Assembly (NCBI GenBank): GCA_041748615.1 | Contig: JBGTCY010000094.1 | Span: forward strand, 1-7,063 | From: JBGTCY01 sp041748615 | GTDB lineage: Bacteria; Bacteroidota; Bacteroidia; Chitinophagales; CAIOSU01 | Direction: 5' to 3' | Length of the DNA: 7,063 nucleotides | In this document: positions 1 through 6,547 of the stretch, piece after piece | Layout of the letters: each line of letters starts with the position of its first letter | Position numbering within the stretch: the stretch's first letter is position 1 | Made by a program: the position numbers and the translations under genes | Notes under the pieces: generated by a model | The model's input: only the letters and a program-made list of their open reading frames with translations | Database searches by the model: none | Told to the model about the DNA's origin: nothing

Positions 1-113
1 TTGATGTATCAGCAAAAACAAATCAAATCAACGAGCCTGAAAAAAGAAGAGGTGATGAAAAAGGCGTTGAGAATATATCATCCTTGAGCAATAAGAATGA
101 AGTGTTTAAAACT
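1..113 (+). other. possible 3' end of an upstream plus-strand gene, frame uncertain
   Basis: Two plus-strand frames are open from the left edge. One reads to a TGA at 85-87 and ends in a lysine/glutamate-rich, helix-like tail (KKEEVMKKALRIYHP). This leaves a 26-bp gap to the convergent secreted-protein gene, which is a normal arrangement. The other frame, starting at base 3, stays open to a TAA at 162-164 and would overlap the convergent gene by 51 bp. It has a strong purine bias at codon position 1 but an asparagine- and charge-rich, low-information protein. The remaining plus frame is broken by stops. I do not recognise either peptide, and non-coding sequence is also possible. Confidence 0.25.
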
Positions 114-671
114 TTATTTCTTTTCCACCACACGGTTATAAAACTTTACCAAATCAATGATTAAAGCAATCCGTTGCGTCCGGTTGGCAGGAAATTTTAT
201 TTCCGCTTTGGCGAAGCGTTCAGCAAACGCGGGTTGCTGCAGCAGATGCGGCAGAATGGTTTCATGAAACGACTTCTTATTAAAATGTATCAGCCGCTTA
301 TTTTCCAATTCTAAAATCATATCCTCAGTATCTCTCACATCGAGCAGTATATTAATCGCACCACCATCCACCAGCAGAAAAAAACGTGGCGGTAAAACAC
401 GGTTTTTAATTTTCAAAGTTCTGGAAACAAAATGCTGATTGCCATATTTCAAAGCGATGACATCCATACGCCTGAATTCTTCCCTGCCGATTTCGGTTAT
501 GAGTATTATGTTATTACTGATTGCGGCAAATTGAGGATTCGTGGTGTGAAACCTGCCGTAAATGGTATCCTGATTATCCAGCACTAAAAAATCATTGAAG
601 CGCGATTGAGCAGAAGTATTAAAAACAAGTAGCGTGAAAGCGAAAAGATTCAATATTTTAAGATACCTCAT
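114..671 (-). CDS. small secreted protein of unknown function, Bacteroidota type
   Basis: The predicted product has 185 residues. It starts with a signal peptide: basic MRYLK, a hydrophobic stretch at about residues 6-18, and a likely signal peptidase I site after A21 (NTSA before QS). The mature protein is therefore probably periplasmic or exported. Residues 27-41 carry a DTIYG-type motif (FLVLDNQDTIYGRF). By memory this is common near the N-terminus of uncharacterised secreted Bacteroidota proteins, whose C-terminal half often ends with a helical segment and a YN-containing tail; here LVKFYNRVVEKK closes the protein. No lipobox cysteine, enzyme motif, transmembrane segment or T9SS sorting domain is visible. 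The ATG follows the DUF952 stop by 21 bp on the same strand, so it is probably the last gene of a three-gene transcript. The function is unknown. Confidence 0.8.
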   Translation of the reverse strand: MRYLKILNLFAFTLLVFNTSAQSRFNDFLVLDNQDTIYGRFHTTNPQFAAISNNIILITEIGREEFRRMDVIALKYGNQHFVSRTLKIKNRVLPPRFFLLVDGGAINILLDVRDTEDMILELENKRLIHFNKKSFHETILPHLLQQPAFAERFAKAEIKFPANRTQRIALIIDLVKFYNRVVEKK

Positions 672-692
672 GAAATAAATTGTGCATTTTCT

Positions 693-1025
693 TTAAAATG
701 ATGGAATCGTAAACCCACCCTTTTCATTTTTTAAAAGCAAAAGAGATTTCTTGATACTGGTTTTAGGGAGTTTTCGATAGAGATGCGGATATAATTCAGT
801 GCCGCCTTCGAGATTTTCAAATTTTGTAAATTCATTTTCCTTGTCTGCATCAATGCACAAGAGCATAATTTTTTGATGCGCATGAAAAATACGGTTTGCG
901 GTATTTTCAATTTGTTCATTTGTGGAGCAATGAATAAAGCCCTCCGCTTTAAATTTTTCAGGAACATAAAATTCCGAATCCCGATTTTTATTCCATTCAG
1001 ATTCAGTGGCGATATGAAAAATCAT
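693..1025 (-). CDS. DUF952 family protein
   Basis: The predicted product has 110 residues, is soluble, and has no signal peptide. It matches the DUF952 pattern as I know it: an N-terminal FHIATESEW strand/turn, the hallmark EGFIHCST at residues 28-35 followed by a helix with NTANRIF, a hydrophobic strand LLCIDAD at 55-61, and ELYPHLYRKLP at 77-87. The conserved His and Cys of the FIHCS segment and the His of YPHLY are present. The length is normal for the family. The biochemical role is not established; some members carry an automatic glutathione-S-transferase-like label, which should not be taken as a function. The gene lies 38 bp downstream of the transporter and 21 bp upstream of the secreted-protein gene, all on the minus strand, which suggests co-transcription. 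Confidence 0.9.
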   Translation of the reverse strand: MIFHIATESEWNKNRDSEFYVPEKFKAEGFIHCSTNEQIENTANRIFHAHQKIMLLCIDADKENEFTKFENLEGGTELYPHLYRKLPKTSIKKSLLLLKNEKGGFTIPSF

Positions 1026-1063
1026 ACTGGATTATTTTCGTTTATGAAGTCAACTTTCGGTTT

Positions 1064-1882
1064 TTAACTGGTTTTCATGGCATATTCCTTTAACTCTTTT
1101 GCAAGTTTCTCTCCCAGGAAATTATCAATGATAAAATGCAACAGATAGATGAGCGGGGTTAACAATATCGCCATCACAAATTTGTAAATATAATTTACAA
1201 CGCCAATAGCAAACACAAGCGTAATGTCCCAGCCCGCTCCAATATAGAACGCGATAAAAAGCACCACAAAACTGTCAATGAATTGAGATACGAGGGTTGA
1301 GCCGGTGGCGCGCAACCAAATCATTTTTTCCCCGGTGATTTTTTTAAACCGGTGAAACACAAACACATCCACGAACTGCCCAATGAGAAACGCGACCAAT
1401 GAACCGATGATAATCCACAAACCCTGACCAAACACGAGCCGGTAGGCATAATTGTAATCACTCACTTTTGAACGGATTTCTTCCTGCTCTTCCAGCGTCA
1501 ATGAAGGATTTGAAAAATGAGATTGGGGCCAGAAATCTGCCGGTGGTGTGTTGATGCCGAGATAAAACATGATGAACGCATAGGAGATTAATCCCACCGT
1601 GAGAAATGATAGCAATCGAACGCCCCGCTTTCCGTAATATTCATTGATGACATCCGTCAAAACAAAAACAAAGGGCCACAAGAGGACACCCGTTGTGAGG
1701 TTGAAGGCTAATCGCGGCACACCGAAAATGGTGATTTCCATCGGCTCAAACCCCAGCAATTTCTCCAATGAAAATATTTTGACGCCAATGAACTCTGCGA
1801 TTAGCGCGTTGGCGATAAAAAAACCGCCCAGGAAGATAAACAACCGCGCAGCTTTATTGTGGATGACCTGAATGTTTTCCAT
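1064..1882 (-). CDS. yhhQ: queuosine precursor transporter, YhhQ/Vut_1 family
   Basis: The predicted product is a 272-residue inner-membrane protein with about six hydrophobic segments, near residues 12-37, 57-80, 88-110, 150-176, 195-214 and 222-248. It carries the conserved family signatures: a TDVINEYYGKRGVR motif at 76-89, GQFVDVFVFHRFK at 168-180, and RATGSTLVSQFIDSFV at 191-206. In E. coli, YhhQ imports preQ0/preQ1, deazapurine precursors of queuosine, the modified base at tRNA wobble position 34. The loop at about 112-148 (PPADFW, then an acidic EEQEEIRSK stretch) resembles that seen in Bacteroidota homologues. It is the first gene of a probable three-gene minus-strand transcript. Only 56 bp separate its ATG from the ATG of the divergent AlbA-type gene, leaving little room for control elements; I see no preQ1 riboswitch there. 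The exact substrate (preQ0, preQ1 or queuine) cannot be read from sequence. Confidence 0.93.
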   Translation of the reverse strand: MENIQVIHNKAARLFIFLGGFFIANALIAEFIGVKIFSLEKLLGFEPMEITIFGVPRLAFNLTTGVLLWPFVFVLTDVINEYYGKRGVRLLSFLTVGLISYAFIMFYLGINTPPADFWPQSHFSNPSLTLEEQEEIRSKVSDYNYAYRLVFGQGLWIIIGSLVAFLIGQFVDVFVFHRFKKITGEKMIWLRATGSTLVSQFIDSFVVLFIAFYIGAGWDITLVFAIGVVNYIYKFVMAILLTPLIYLLHFIIDNFLGEKLAKELKEYAMKTS

Positions 1883-1938
1883 GAAGGTTTGTAAATTAGT
1901 TAATATAGCATTGAGTAAAAATAGTGTCGTTCAACAAA

Positions 1939-2577
1939 ATGCCGCGTTCATCAGCAATTTATCAACTCATCAAAAACGGTGAAGACCAGCAGTTGGATTT
2001 CAAACTGCGGATTACCGGTTTGCACAAAATTGCGCGTACTATCGTTGCATTTGCCAACACCGAAGGCGGAAGAATTTTGATTGGTGTGAATGATGAAGGT
2101 GAGGTAGCCGGTGTGGATGTGGAACAGGAAAAGTTTATGATGATTCAGGCAGGAAAAAAATATTGCGACCCTCCGGTGTTTATCAGGTTCATGACAATGG
2201 AAGAAAAAGGAATGGATGTTTTAATCGCGGAGATTGACAAAAGTAAATCGGAACACAGGGCATTAGATGAAATGGGTGACTGGAATCATTATGTGAGGGT
2301 GCGCGACCAAAGCATCCTGGTGCCTGACCATTCGGAACAATCCGCTGCCGATAAATTTAATCTGAAGCCCATACCGATTGTCATGGATGAAAATGAAAGT
2401 TTAATGAATTATCTGAGGGAAAATGATTTCATCACAATCAAAGAATACATGAAAATGATGAACATTTCCTACGCCATCGCAAAACGCTCATTGAACAATC
2501 TTGTTGAAAACGGAACATTGGGAGTTGAACACATCAATCAACTGCAGCATTTTTATTTAACTACACCATACCTATAA
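1939..2577 (+). CDS. AlbA_2 (Schlafen-type) domain protein with C-terminal winged-helix-like region
   Basis: The predicted product has 212 residues from the ATG at 1939. A GTG at 1924 would add five residues (MSFNK); I prefer the ATG because the AlbA_2 domain begins only about seven residues later. Residues 8-125 form the AlbA_2 domain (PF04326 type): NGEDQQLDFK, then KIARTIVAFANTEGGRILIG, then VNDEGEVAGVD, and a later strand HYVRVRDQSILV. The GG-R-hydrophobic-IGV core is characteristic. Residues about 150-207 (LMNYLRENDFITIKEYMKMM and the following AIAKRSLNNLVENGTL) read like a winged helix-turn-helix. The protein is probably a cytoplasmic nucleic-acid-binding regulator. By memory, similar stand-alone proteins are common in Bacteroidota. 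It diverges from the YhhQ transporter and converges on the CorC-type gene with a 17-bp gap, with no terminator hairpin between them. The target is unknown. Confidence 0.85.
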   Translation: MPRSSAIYQLIKNGEDQQLDFKLRITGLHKIARTIVAFANTEGGRILIGVNDEGEVAGVDVEQEKFMMIQAGKKYCDPPVFIRFMTMEEKGMDVLIAEIDKSKSEHRALDEMGDWNHYVRVRDQSILVPDHSEQSAADKFNLKPIPIVMDENESLMNYLRENDFITIKEYMKMMNISYAIAKRSLNNLVENGTLGVEHINQLQHFYLTTPYL

Positions 2578-2594
2578 AACTATCCGATTGTTAA

Positions 2595-3866
2595 TTATTC
2601 TCCGATATGAATTTTAGGAAGTATTTTGATGCGAACCAATTCAATGCGGGTTTCACCTACATTGAGAATTTTAAACTTAAACCGGTCAACGAAAATTTCT
2701 TCTCCTTTCTCAGGAATGTTTTCATGATTAGATAAGATATAACCTGCCAGCGTTTCATATTCTCCTTCCGGAATATTCAGGTTGTATTTTTCATTAAGAA
2801 AATCAATCTCCAGCCTGCCTGAGAAAATGTATTCGTCTTCATAAATTTGTTTTTCCAGAAATTCTTCGGTGTCATGCTCATCTTTGATTTCTCCGAAAAT
2901 TTCTTCCAGCACATCTTCCATCGTCACAATACCCGCTGTGCCGCCAAATTCATCTACGACCCAGCAGATGCTTTTATGGTCTTTCATGAAAAGGTTCAGA
3001 ATGTCTTTAGCAAACATGGATTCGGGTATCACTTTGATCGGAAAAAGAATTTCACGAATGCTCCCCGGAATTTTCAACAAGTCGAAATGATGCACGTAGC
3101 CAAGGATGGAATCAATATTTTCGTCATAAATAATGATTCTGGACAGGCGCGTTTCCGCAAATTTTACCCTTAACTCATCCAAAGTAGCATTGACATCAAG
3201 CGCTTCGATTTCTGTACGGGGCACCATACATTCGCGCGCTCTCACTTCTTTCAGATATAAGGCGCGTTCAAAAATTTCCGCGTTGATTTCTTCCTCCTCT
3301 TCAGGACTTTTTACAAACTGATTAATGAAATGTTCAAGGTCAACATGTGAAAAAACAGGTTGGTTTTGGCTGTAATTCACTTTAAAAAAAATTTTTAACA
3401 AGAGGTGCGTGATATAAATAATGAATTGTACTAACGGGTAAAGCAGGTAATAAGCAAATGCAATCGGAAATGAAAAAAAACGCAGCACAGCGTCAGGATG
3501 AATGCGGAAAATTACTTTCGGGAGAAACTCTCCGAAAATCAACACTAAGATTGTTGTGATAAAAGTTTGAATCAGGAGGACTGACAATTCGGTATTCAAT
3601 GAAATCGGCAAATAATATTCAATGACCGGTTCAAGAGTTTTCGCCATCATGATACTCAGAACAATCAGGGCAATGTTATTCCCGATGAGCATTGCCCCTA
3701 AAAAATGAGAAGGAGAATTAGTAACCAACCCAAGCAATCTGCCTGAAACAGAACCCTGCTGTTTCATGAGTTCGACTTTCAGTTTATTGACGGAAACGTA
3801 GGCGATTTCAATGCCGGAAAAAAAAGCGGATAAAATAAGAGTGAAGAGAATCAGGTAGATTTCCAT
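2595..3866 (-). CDS. hemolysin/CorC family protein: CNNM (DUF21), CBS pair and CorC_HlyC domains
   Basis: The predicted product has 423 residues and is full length for the family. Domain order: a CNNM/DUF21 membrane domain at about 1-185, with the SGIEIA motif at 17-22, GNNIAL at 62-67 and GEFLPK at 112-117; a CBS pair at about 210-330, with CMVPRTEIEALD in the first repeat and VVDEFGGTAGIVTMEDVLEE in the second; and a C-terminal CorC_HlyC (transporter-associated) domain at about 340-420 (YIFSGRLEIDFLN, then EYETLAGYIL). Family members are linked to magnesium or other divalent-cation efflux, and the CBS domains usually sense nucleotides. The hemolysin label is historical. The Bacteroidota gliding protein GldE has the same architecture, but the usual gldD-type neighbour is absent, so I do not call this GldE. 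A candidate promoter lies 30 bp upstream. Confidence 0.92.
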   Translation of the reverse strand: MEIYLILFTLILSAFFSGIEIAYVSVNKLKVELMKQQGSVSGRLLGLVTNSPSHFLGAMLIGNNIALIVLSIMMAKTLEPVIEYYLPISLNTELSVLLIQTFITTILVLIFGEFLPKVIFRIHPDAVLRFFSFPIAFAYYLLYPLVQFIIYITHLLLKIFFKVNYSQNQPVFSHVDLEHFINQFVKSPEEEEEINAEIFERALYLKEVRARECMVPRTEIEALDVNATLDELRVKFAETRLSRIIIYDENIDSILGYVHHFDLLKIPGSIREILFPIKVIPESMFAKDILNLFMKDHKSICWVVDEFGGTAGIVTMEDVLEEIFGEIKDEHDTEEFLEKQIYEDEYIFSGRLEIDFLNEKYNLNIPEGEYETLAGYILSNHENIPEKGEEIFVDRFKFKILNVGETRIELVRIKILPKIHIGE

Positions 3867-3895
3867 TGTTCAATGAAGCAAACTTATGATTTTCT

Positions 3896-3921
3896 CAAAG
3901 TACCGTTTTTTTGCTTTACAA
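3896..3921 (-). promoter_or_regulatory. candidate Bacteroidota-type promoter for the CorC-family gene
   Basis: Reading the minus strand, TTG (3921-3919) is followed after 16 bp by TACTTTG (3902-3896), an exact match to the TAnnTTTG -7 consensus over its first seven bases. The -7 element lies 29 bp before the ATG, giving a leader of roughly 24 nt. The spacer is slightly shorter than the 17-23 bp usually quoted for this phylum. It lies inside the 147-bp spacer after the glycosylase gene, the only upstream gap available. Confidence 0.4.
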
Positions 3922-4013
3922 CGCGGGTGTATGATTTTTGCAGATTTTACATTTATTTTAATAGGAACGTGGGACGGGTGTCGAGGGACAACAGGATTCA
4001 GCTAAACAATGCT

Positions 4014-4679
4014 TCAAACAAGAGAAATTTTTCTCACATCTTGAAAAACCTTTAACCATTCATCCCATTTCAACCTGCCCGTATTGGTATTTTGCCTGCT
4101 GGGATGATAGGAACACACAAGCGTAATCCCGTCTTCCAATTTAAATTGATTGCCATGAGCGAAAACCAATCCTTTGATGTTTTGCATTTTACAGAACCGG
4201 TTGAAGGCAAGATGACCGAGACAAACAATCACTCTTACGCACTTTAATAATCCCATTTCCCGCTGAAGATACGCGGAGCAATTTTCAATTTCTTGCGGCA
4301 AAGGCTTGTTGTCTGGCGGGGCACAACGGGCTACCGCACTGATGAACACATTTTGAAGAACCAGCCCATCATCCCGGCTGAAACTCTCCGGTTGATTCGC
4401 GAATCCGGTTTCATAAAGCGCTTTGTACAACCAGTCACCGGACGAATCGCCCGTGAACATTCTGCCGGTACGATTACCACCATGTGCCGCGGGTGCAAGA
4501 CCAATGATGAAAACTTCCGCCTGCCTATCGCCAAAGCCCGGAACCGGCTTGCCCCAGTATTCCCAGTCATTAAATCTTTTCACTTTTTGAAGCGCTGTTT
4601 TGCGGATATATTGAGAAAGTCGCGGACATTTTTCGCAGGAAATAATTTCATCTTTTAATTTTTGAAATTCCGCTTTCAT
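4014..4679 (-). CDS. uracil-DNA glycosylase, family 5 (UDGb type), 4Fe-4S
   Basis: The predicted product has 221 residues. It should excise uracil, and possibly other deaminated bases, from DNA at the start of base-excision repair. Motif A is the family 5 form, GLAPAAHGGNRTGRMFTGD at 60-78, without the catalytic Asp/Asn of families 1 and 2 and unlike the GEAPG form of family 4. Motif B is HPSRQNTNTGR at 192-202. Four cysteines fit the iron-sulfur ligands: C15 and C18 (CEKCPRL), C119 (ARCAPPDNKPLP) and C134 (ENC). The length and motif spacing look intact. It is cytoplasmic with no signal peptide. It follows the protease gene by 100 bp on the same strand and has its own candidate promoter, so co-regulation with the protease is unlikely. 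Automatic annotation may label it simply uracil-DNA glycosylase family protein. Confidence 0.93.
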   Translation of the reverse strand: MKAEFQKLKDEIISCEKCPRLSQYIRKTALQKVKRFNDWEYWGKPVPGFGDRQAEVFIIGLAPAAHGGNRTGRMFTGDSSGDWLYKALYETGFANQPESFSRDDGLVLQNVFISAVARCAPPDNKPLPQEIENCSAYLQREMGLLKCVRVIVCLGHLAFNRFCKMQNIKGLVFAHGNQFKLEDGITLVCSYHPSRQNTNTGRLKWDEWLKVFQDVRKISLV

Positions 4680-4695
4680 ACATATTATTTCTTAA

Positions 4696-4721
4696 TAAAG
4701 TAATTAAAGTAACATCCGCAA
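4696..4721 (-). promoter_or_regulatory. candidate promoter for the glycosylase gene
   Basis: On the minus strand TTG (4721-4719) is followed after 16 bp by TACTTTA (4702-4696), one base off the TAnnTTTG pattern. The spacing is identical to the candidate in front of the CorC-family gene. A second TACTTTA overlaps the spacer 9 bp upstream. The predicted leader is very short (about 10 nt), which lowers confidence. Confidence 0.3.
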
Positions 4722-4737
4722 TTTGAAGACGACATTT

Positions 4738-4765
4738 GCAGATATTAGATTTTAGATATTAGATT
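4738..4765. repeat. short heptamer tandem repeat (TTAGATW)
   Basis: Three perfect-phase heptamers lie at 4745-4751 (TTAGATT), 4752-4758 (TTAGATA) and 4759-4765 (TTAGATT), with a degenerate fourth copy at 4738-4744 (GCAGATA). The array can also be read as a 12-bp unit, AGATATTAGATT, repeated with a 14-bp period. It fills the spacer between the protease stop and the glycosylase promoter. The role is unknown. It is too AT-rich to form a stable terminator stem. Confidence 0.7.
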
Positions 4766-4779
4766 AAAAAAATGGGCAG

Positions 4780-6357
4780 CTAATTTTTCACAATTTTCTT
4801 AACCTGAAAAAATGTTTTGTTTTTCATTTGCAAAAAATAAATGCCGGATGATAAATCCCGCAATGAAAGTTGAATTTCATTCTGTGTCATATTTTTTTTG
4901 GCATAGAAAACAGATTTTCCCATTCTGTCAAATACTTCAATCGTTAAATCTCGCTGTTTAATTTCATTGGTAAAAATTCTCACTTCATCATGAAAGGGGT
5001 TGGGATAAACATCAAAACTCGAATTGATTTCAGGACTTGAAGTTCCGCTGATGAGTGATAAAGTTTTAAACGCGTTGATTCTGCCCACCCCTATTTGACC
5101 TGAAAATCCCGGATTGAGCAAACTGATGTTATCGCATCCGTTCATTAAAGCTTGTTTGACCTGAGCCGGGGTGAAATTTGGTCTTTCGGAAAGGATGAGT
5201 CCCGCTAATCCGGCAACCAACGGACAAGCCATTGAAGTGCCGCTGGAATTTCCGTAAGAATTAACAGAGCCGGCAAGTGTGCTGAAAATCGCGACACCCG
5301 GAGCCATCAGGTCAATCCATGTTCCGAAGTTGGAAAAAGAGGCTTTCTGGTCGTTGAAATCGGTCGCGCCAACTGCAATAACATTGGGAAACGCTGCCGG
5401 AAAAAATTGAATATTGACGTTTTCGTTTCCGGCAGCGGCTATCAGTACTTTGCCGGTGTTGTGTGCAGCGTTGATAATGGATTGACCGGTTACTGAAAAA
5501 CCCTCTCCCCCGAATGACATGCTGATAATATCCGCACCGGCACGCATCGCATAAAACACTCCTTCATAAGCGTGTGACAAAATGCGTTCATCTCCGTTGT
5601 TGCGGGTGCATTTCACAGCCATAATTTTCACGTTAAAACCAATGGAAGCTATGCCTTTTCCATTGTTGGTGACCGCAGAAGCGATACCCGCGCAATGTGT
5701 CCCATGCACAAATCCGCTGTTGTTATTAATGCCCGGTGGCGGATTCGGGTTGTTATCATTGTCCGCCACATCAAATCCGTGAATATCATCCCGAAAACCA
5801 TTCAGGTCGTCATCCAACCCATTGTTCGGAATCTCCCCGGGATTCACCCAAATATTTGAGGCAAGGTCTTCGTGGTTGAGTAACGCGCCATTGTCAACAA
5901 TCGCAATCACAACCTGTCCCGAACCTTGTGAAATATTCCAGACGGCTTCTGCATTGATTTTTGTAAGATGCCATTGGTTAGGATGAAAATCATTCGGCAG
6001 CAATGCTTCATTTTTGTAAAGGGGCACTTGCTCCACATATTCGATTTCAGGAATTGTTTCCAGCGCAGAAATGAGCGCGGTGGTCAATTGAATTTCAGTA
6101 AAAACCAGCCGGTAAATCTGGTCAAGCGATTGGTTGTAACCACGAAAGGGCCAATACAGAGAATCTAATCCATAAACAGGGACAAGCGCGTTCAGGGGAG
6201 ATGACTGAAGGTTGAAAGGAACGGTCACTGTATCTTTAAGTTTTGCATACAAATTGCCGTCAACATACAGGGAATCAAAAGTCTGGGCTGTTACGTTTGG
6301 ATGTATTGAATATAATCCAAGCCAGGTTGCGCATAACAAGAAGAGTTTATTTTTCAT
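4780..6357 (-). CDS. secreted S8 (subtilisin-like) serine protease with type IX secretion sorting domain
   Basis: The predicted product has 525 residues from the ATG at 6357-6355. A TTG at 6372 would add five residues, but the ATG gives a cleaner signal peptide: KNK, then hydrophobic LFLLCATWLGL, with cleavage likely after VTA at about residue 24. Residues about 25-135 look like a propeptide, with LETIPEIEYVEQVPLYK near its end as in I9-like inhibitors. The peptidase S8 domain runs from about 140 to 430. It has Asp155 (VIAIVDNG), His218 (VHGTHCAGIAS), oxyanion Asn311 (AAAGNEN) and Ser375 (SSGTSMACPLVAG), so the triad is intact. An Asp/Asn-rich insert at about 172-206 (NNGLDDDLNGFRDD) is typical of Bacteroidota members and may bind calcium. 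Residues 449-525 form a type A sorting domain (DVYPNPFHDEV, then LSSGIYFLQM), which directs export across the outer membrane and is normally removed. The substrate is unknown. Confidence 0.95.
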   Translation of the reverse strand: MKNKLFLLCATWLGLYSIHPNVTAQTFDSLYVDGNLYAKLKDTVTVPFNLQSSPLNALVPVYGLDSLYWPFRGYNQSLDQIYRLVFTEIQLTTALISALETIPEIEYVEQVPLYKNEALLPNDFHPNQWHLTKINAEAVWNISQGSGQVVIAIVDNGALLNHEDLASNIWVNPGEIPNNGLDDDLNGFRDDIHGFDVADNDNNPNPPPGINNNSGFVHGTHCAGIASAVTNNGKGIASIGFNVKIMAVKCTRNNGDERILSHAYEGVFYAMRAGADIISMSFGGEGFSVTGQSIINAAHNTGKVLIAAAGNENVNIQFFPAAFPNVIAVGATDFNDQKASFSNFGTWIDLMAPGVAIFSTLAGSVNSYGNSSGTSMACPLVAGLAGLILSERPNFTPAQVKQALMNGCDNISLLNPGFSGQIGVGRINAFKTLSLISGTSSPEINSSFDVYPNPFHDEVRIFTNEIKQRDLTIEVFDRMGKSVFYAKKNMTQNEIQLSLRDLSSGIYFLQMKNKTFFQVKKIVKN

Positions 6358-6394
6358 TTCATTTTTTTTCAATTCTTAATTTGGTTTAAAAATA

Positions 6395-6431
6395 TGATTT
6401 GAAATCACAATTGACCAATTAAAATAATTGT
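6395..6431. promoter_or_regulatory. nested inverted repeats upstream of the protease, possible operator
   Basis: TGATTT-G-AAATCA (6395-6407) is a perfect inverted repeat with a one-base centre. It is followed by AATTG-AC-CAATT (6409-6420) and by an ACAATT (6407-6412) / AATTGT (6426-6431) pair. They lie 38-75 bp upstream of the protease ATG, where a promoter would be expected. On the minus strand a weak -7-like TATTTTTA partly overlaps the first palindrome, about 21 bp after a TTG. AT-rich DNA yields such repeats by chance, so this is tentative. Confidence 0.3.
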
Positions 6432-6432
6432 T

Positions 6433-6527
6433 TTGGGGTAAAGCCTTATAGGAATGGGTATTTTATAGCCCCACGCTTAAGCGTGGGGTTAAATTATAAA
6501 AATCAATTCTGAAGGGCTTTAGCCCAA
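6433..6527. repeat. REP/MITE-like palindromic element, about 95 bp
   Basis: The ends form an imperfect inverted repeat: TTGGGGTAAAGCCTT at 6433-6447, and AAGGGCTTTAGCCCAA at 6512-6527, whose reverse complement TTGGGCTAAAGCCCTT differs by one mismatch and one gap. An inner pair ATTTTATA (6460-6467) / TATAAAAAT (6495-6503) flanks a perfect 20-bp palindrome, CCCCACGC-TTAA-GCGTGGGG, at 6469-6488. The right end is itself a small hairpin (GGGCT-TT-AGCCC). The GC-rich arms stand out sharply from the AT-rich surroundings. By memory, GGGCTAAAGCCC and CCCCACGC...GCGTGGGG motifs recur between genes in Bacteroidota genomes. No transposase lies in the window and I see no clear target-site duplication, so if mobile it is non-autonomous. 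Confidence 0.7.
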
Positions 6528-6547
6528 ATCATTCGATCAATAGTGAT

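Noticed and set aside
873..1067. Plus-strand 64-residue frame opposite the DUF952 gene
   Set aside because: It is antisense to a gene with clear family motifs and is phenylalanine-rich with no recognisable features.
1883..1938. preQ1 riboswitch upstream of the queuosine-precursor transporter
   Set aside because: The spacer is AT-rich with none of the C-rich stem and A-rich tail expected of a class I preQ1 aptamer, and it is very short.
2595..3866. Assignment of the CorC-type gene as gliding motility gldE
   Set aside because: The domain architecture is shared by many CorC/CNNM proteins, and no other gliding gene lies nearby.
3978..3992. Hairpin TGTC-GAGG-GACA as a terminator for the glycosylase gene
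   Set aside because: The stem is only four base pairs and no T-run follows on the minus strand.
3873..4055. Plus-strand 60-residue frame across the CorC-glycosylase spacer
   Set aside because: It overlaps the glycosylase 3' end, has a biased composition and shows no family signal. The spacer is better explained as a promoter region.
4293..4658. Plus-strand 121-residue open frame, and a 79-residue minus-strand frame at 4331-4570
   Set aside because: Both lie inside the well-supported glycosylase gene in other frames. Their proteins are arginine/phenylalanine-rich with no family motif, as expected for shadows.
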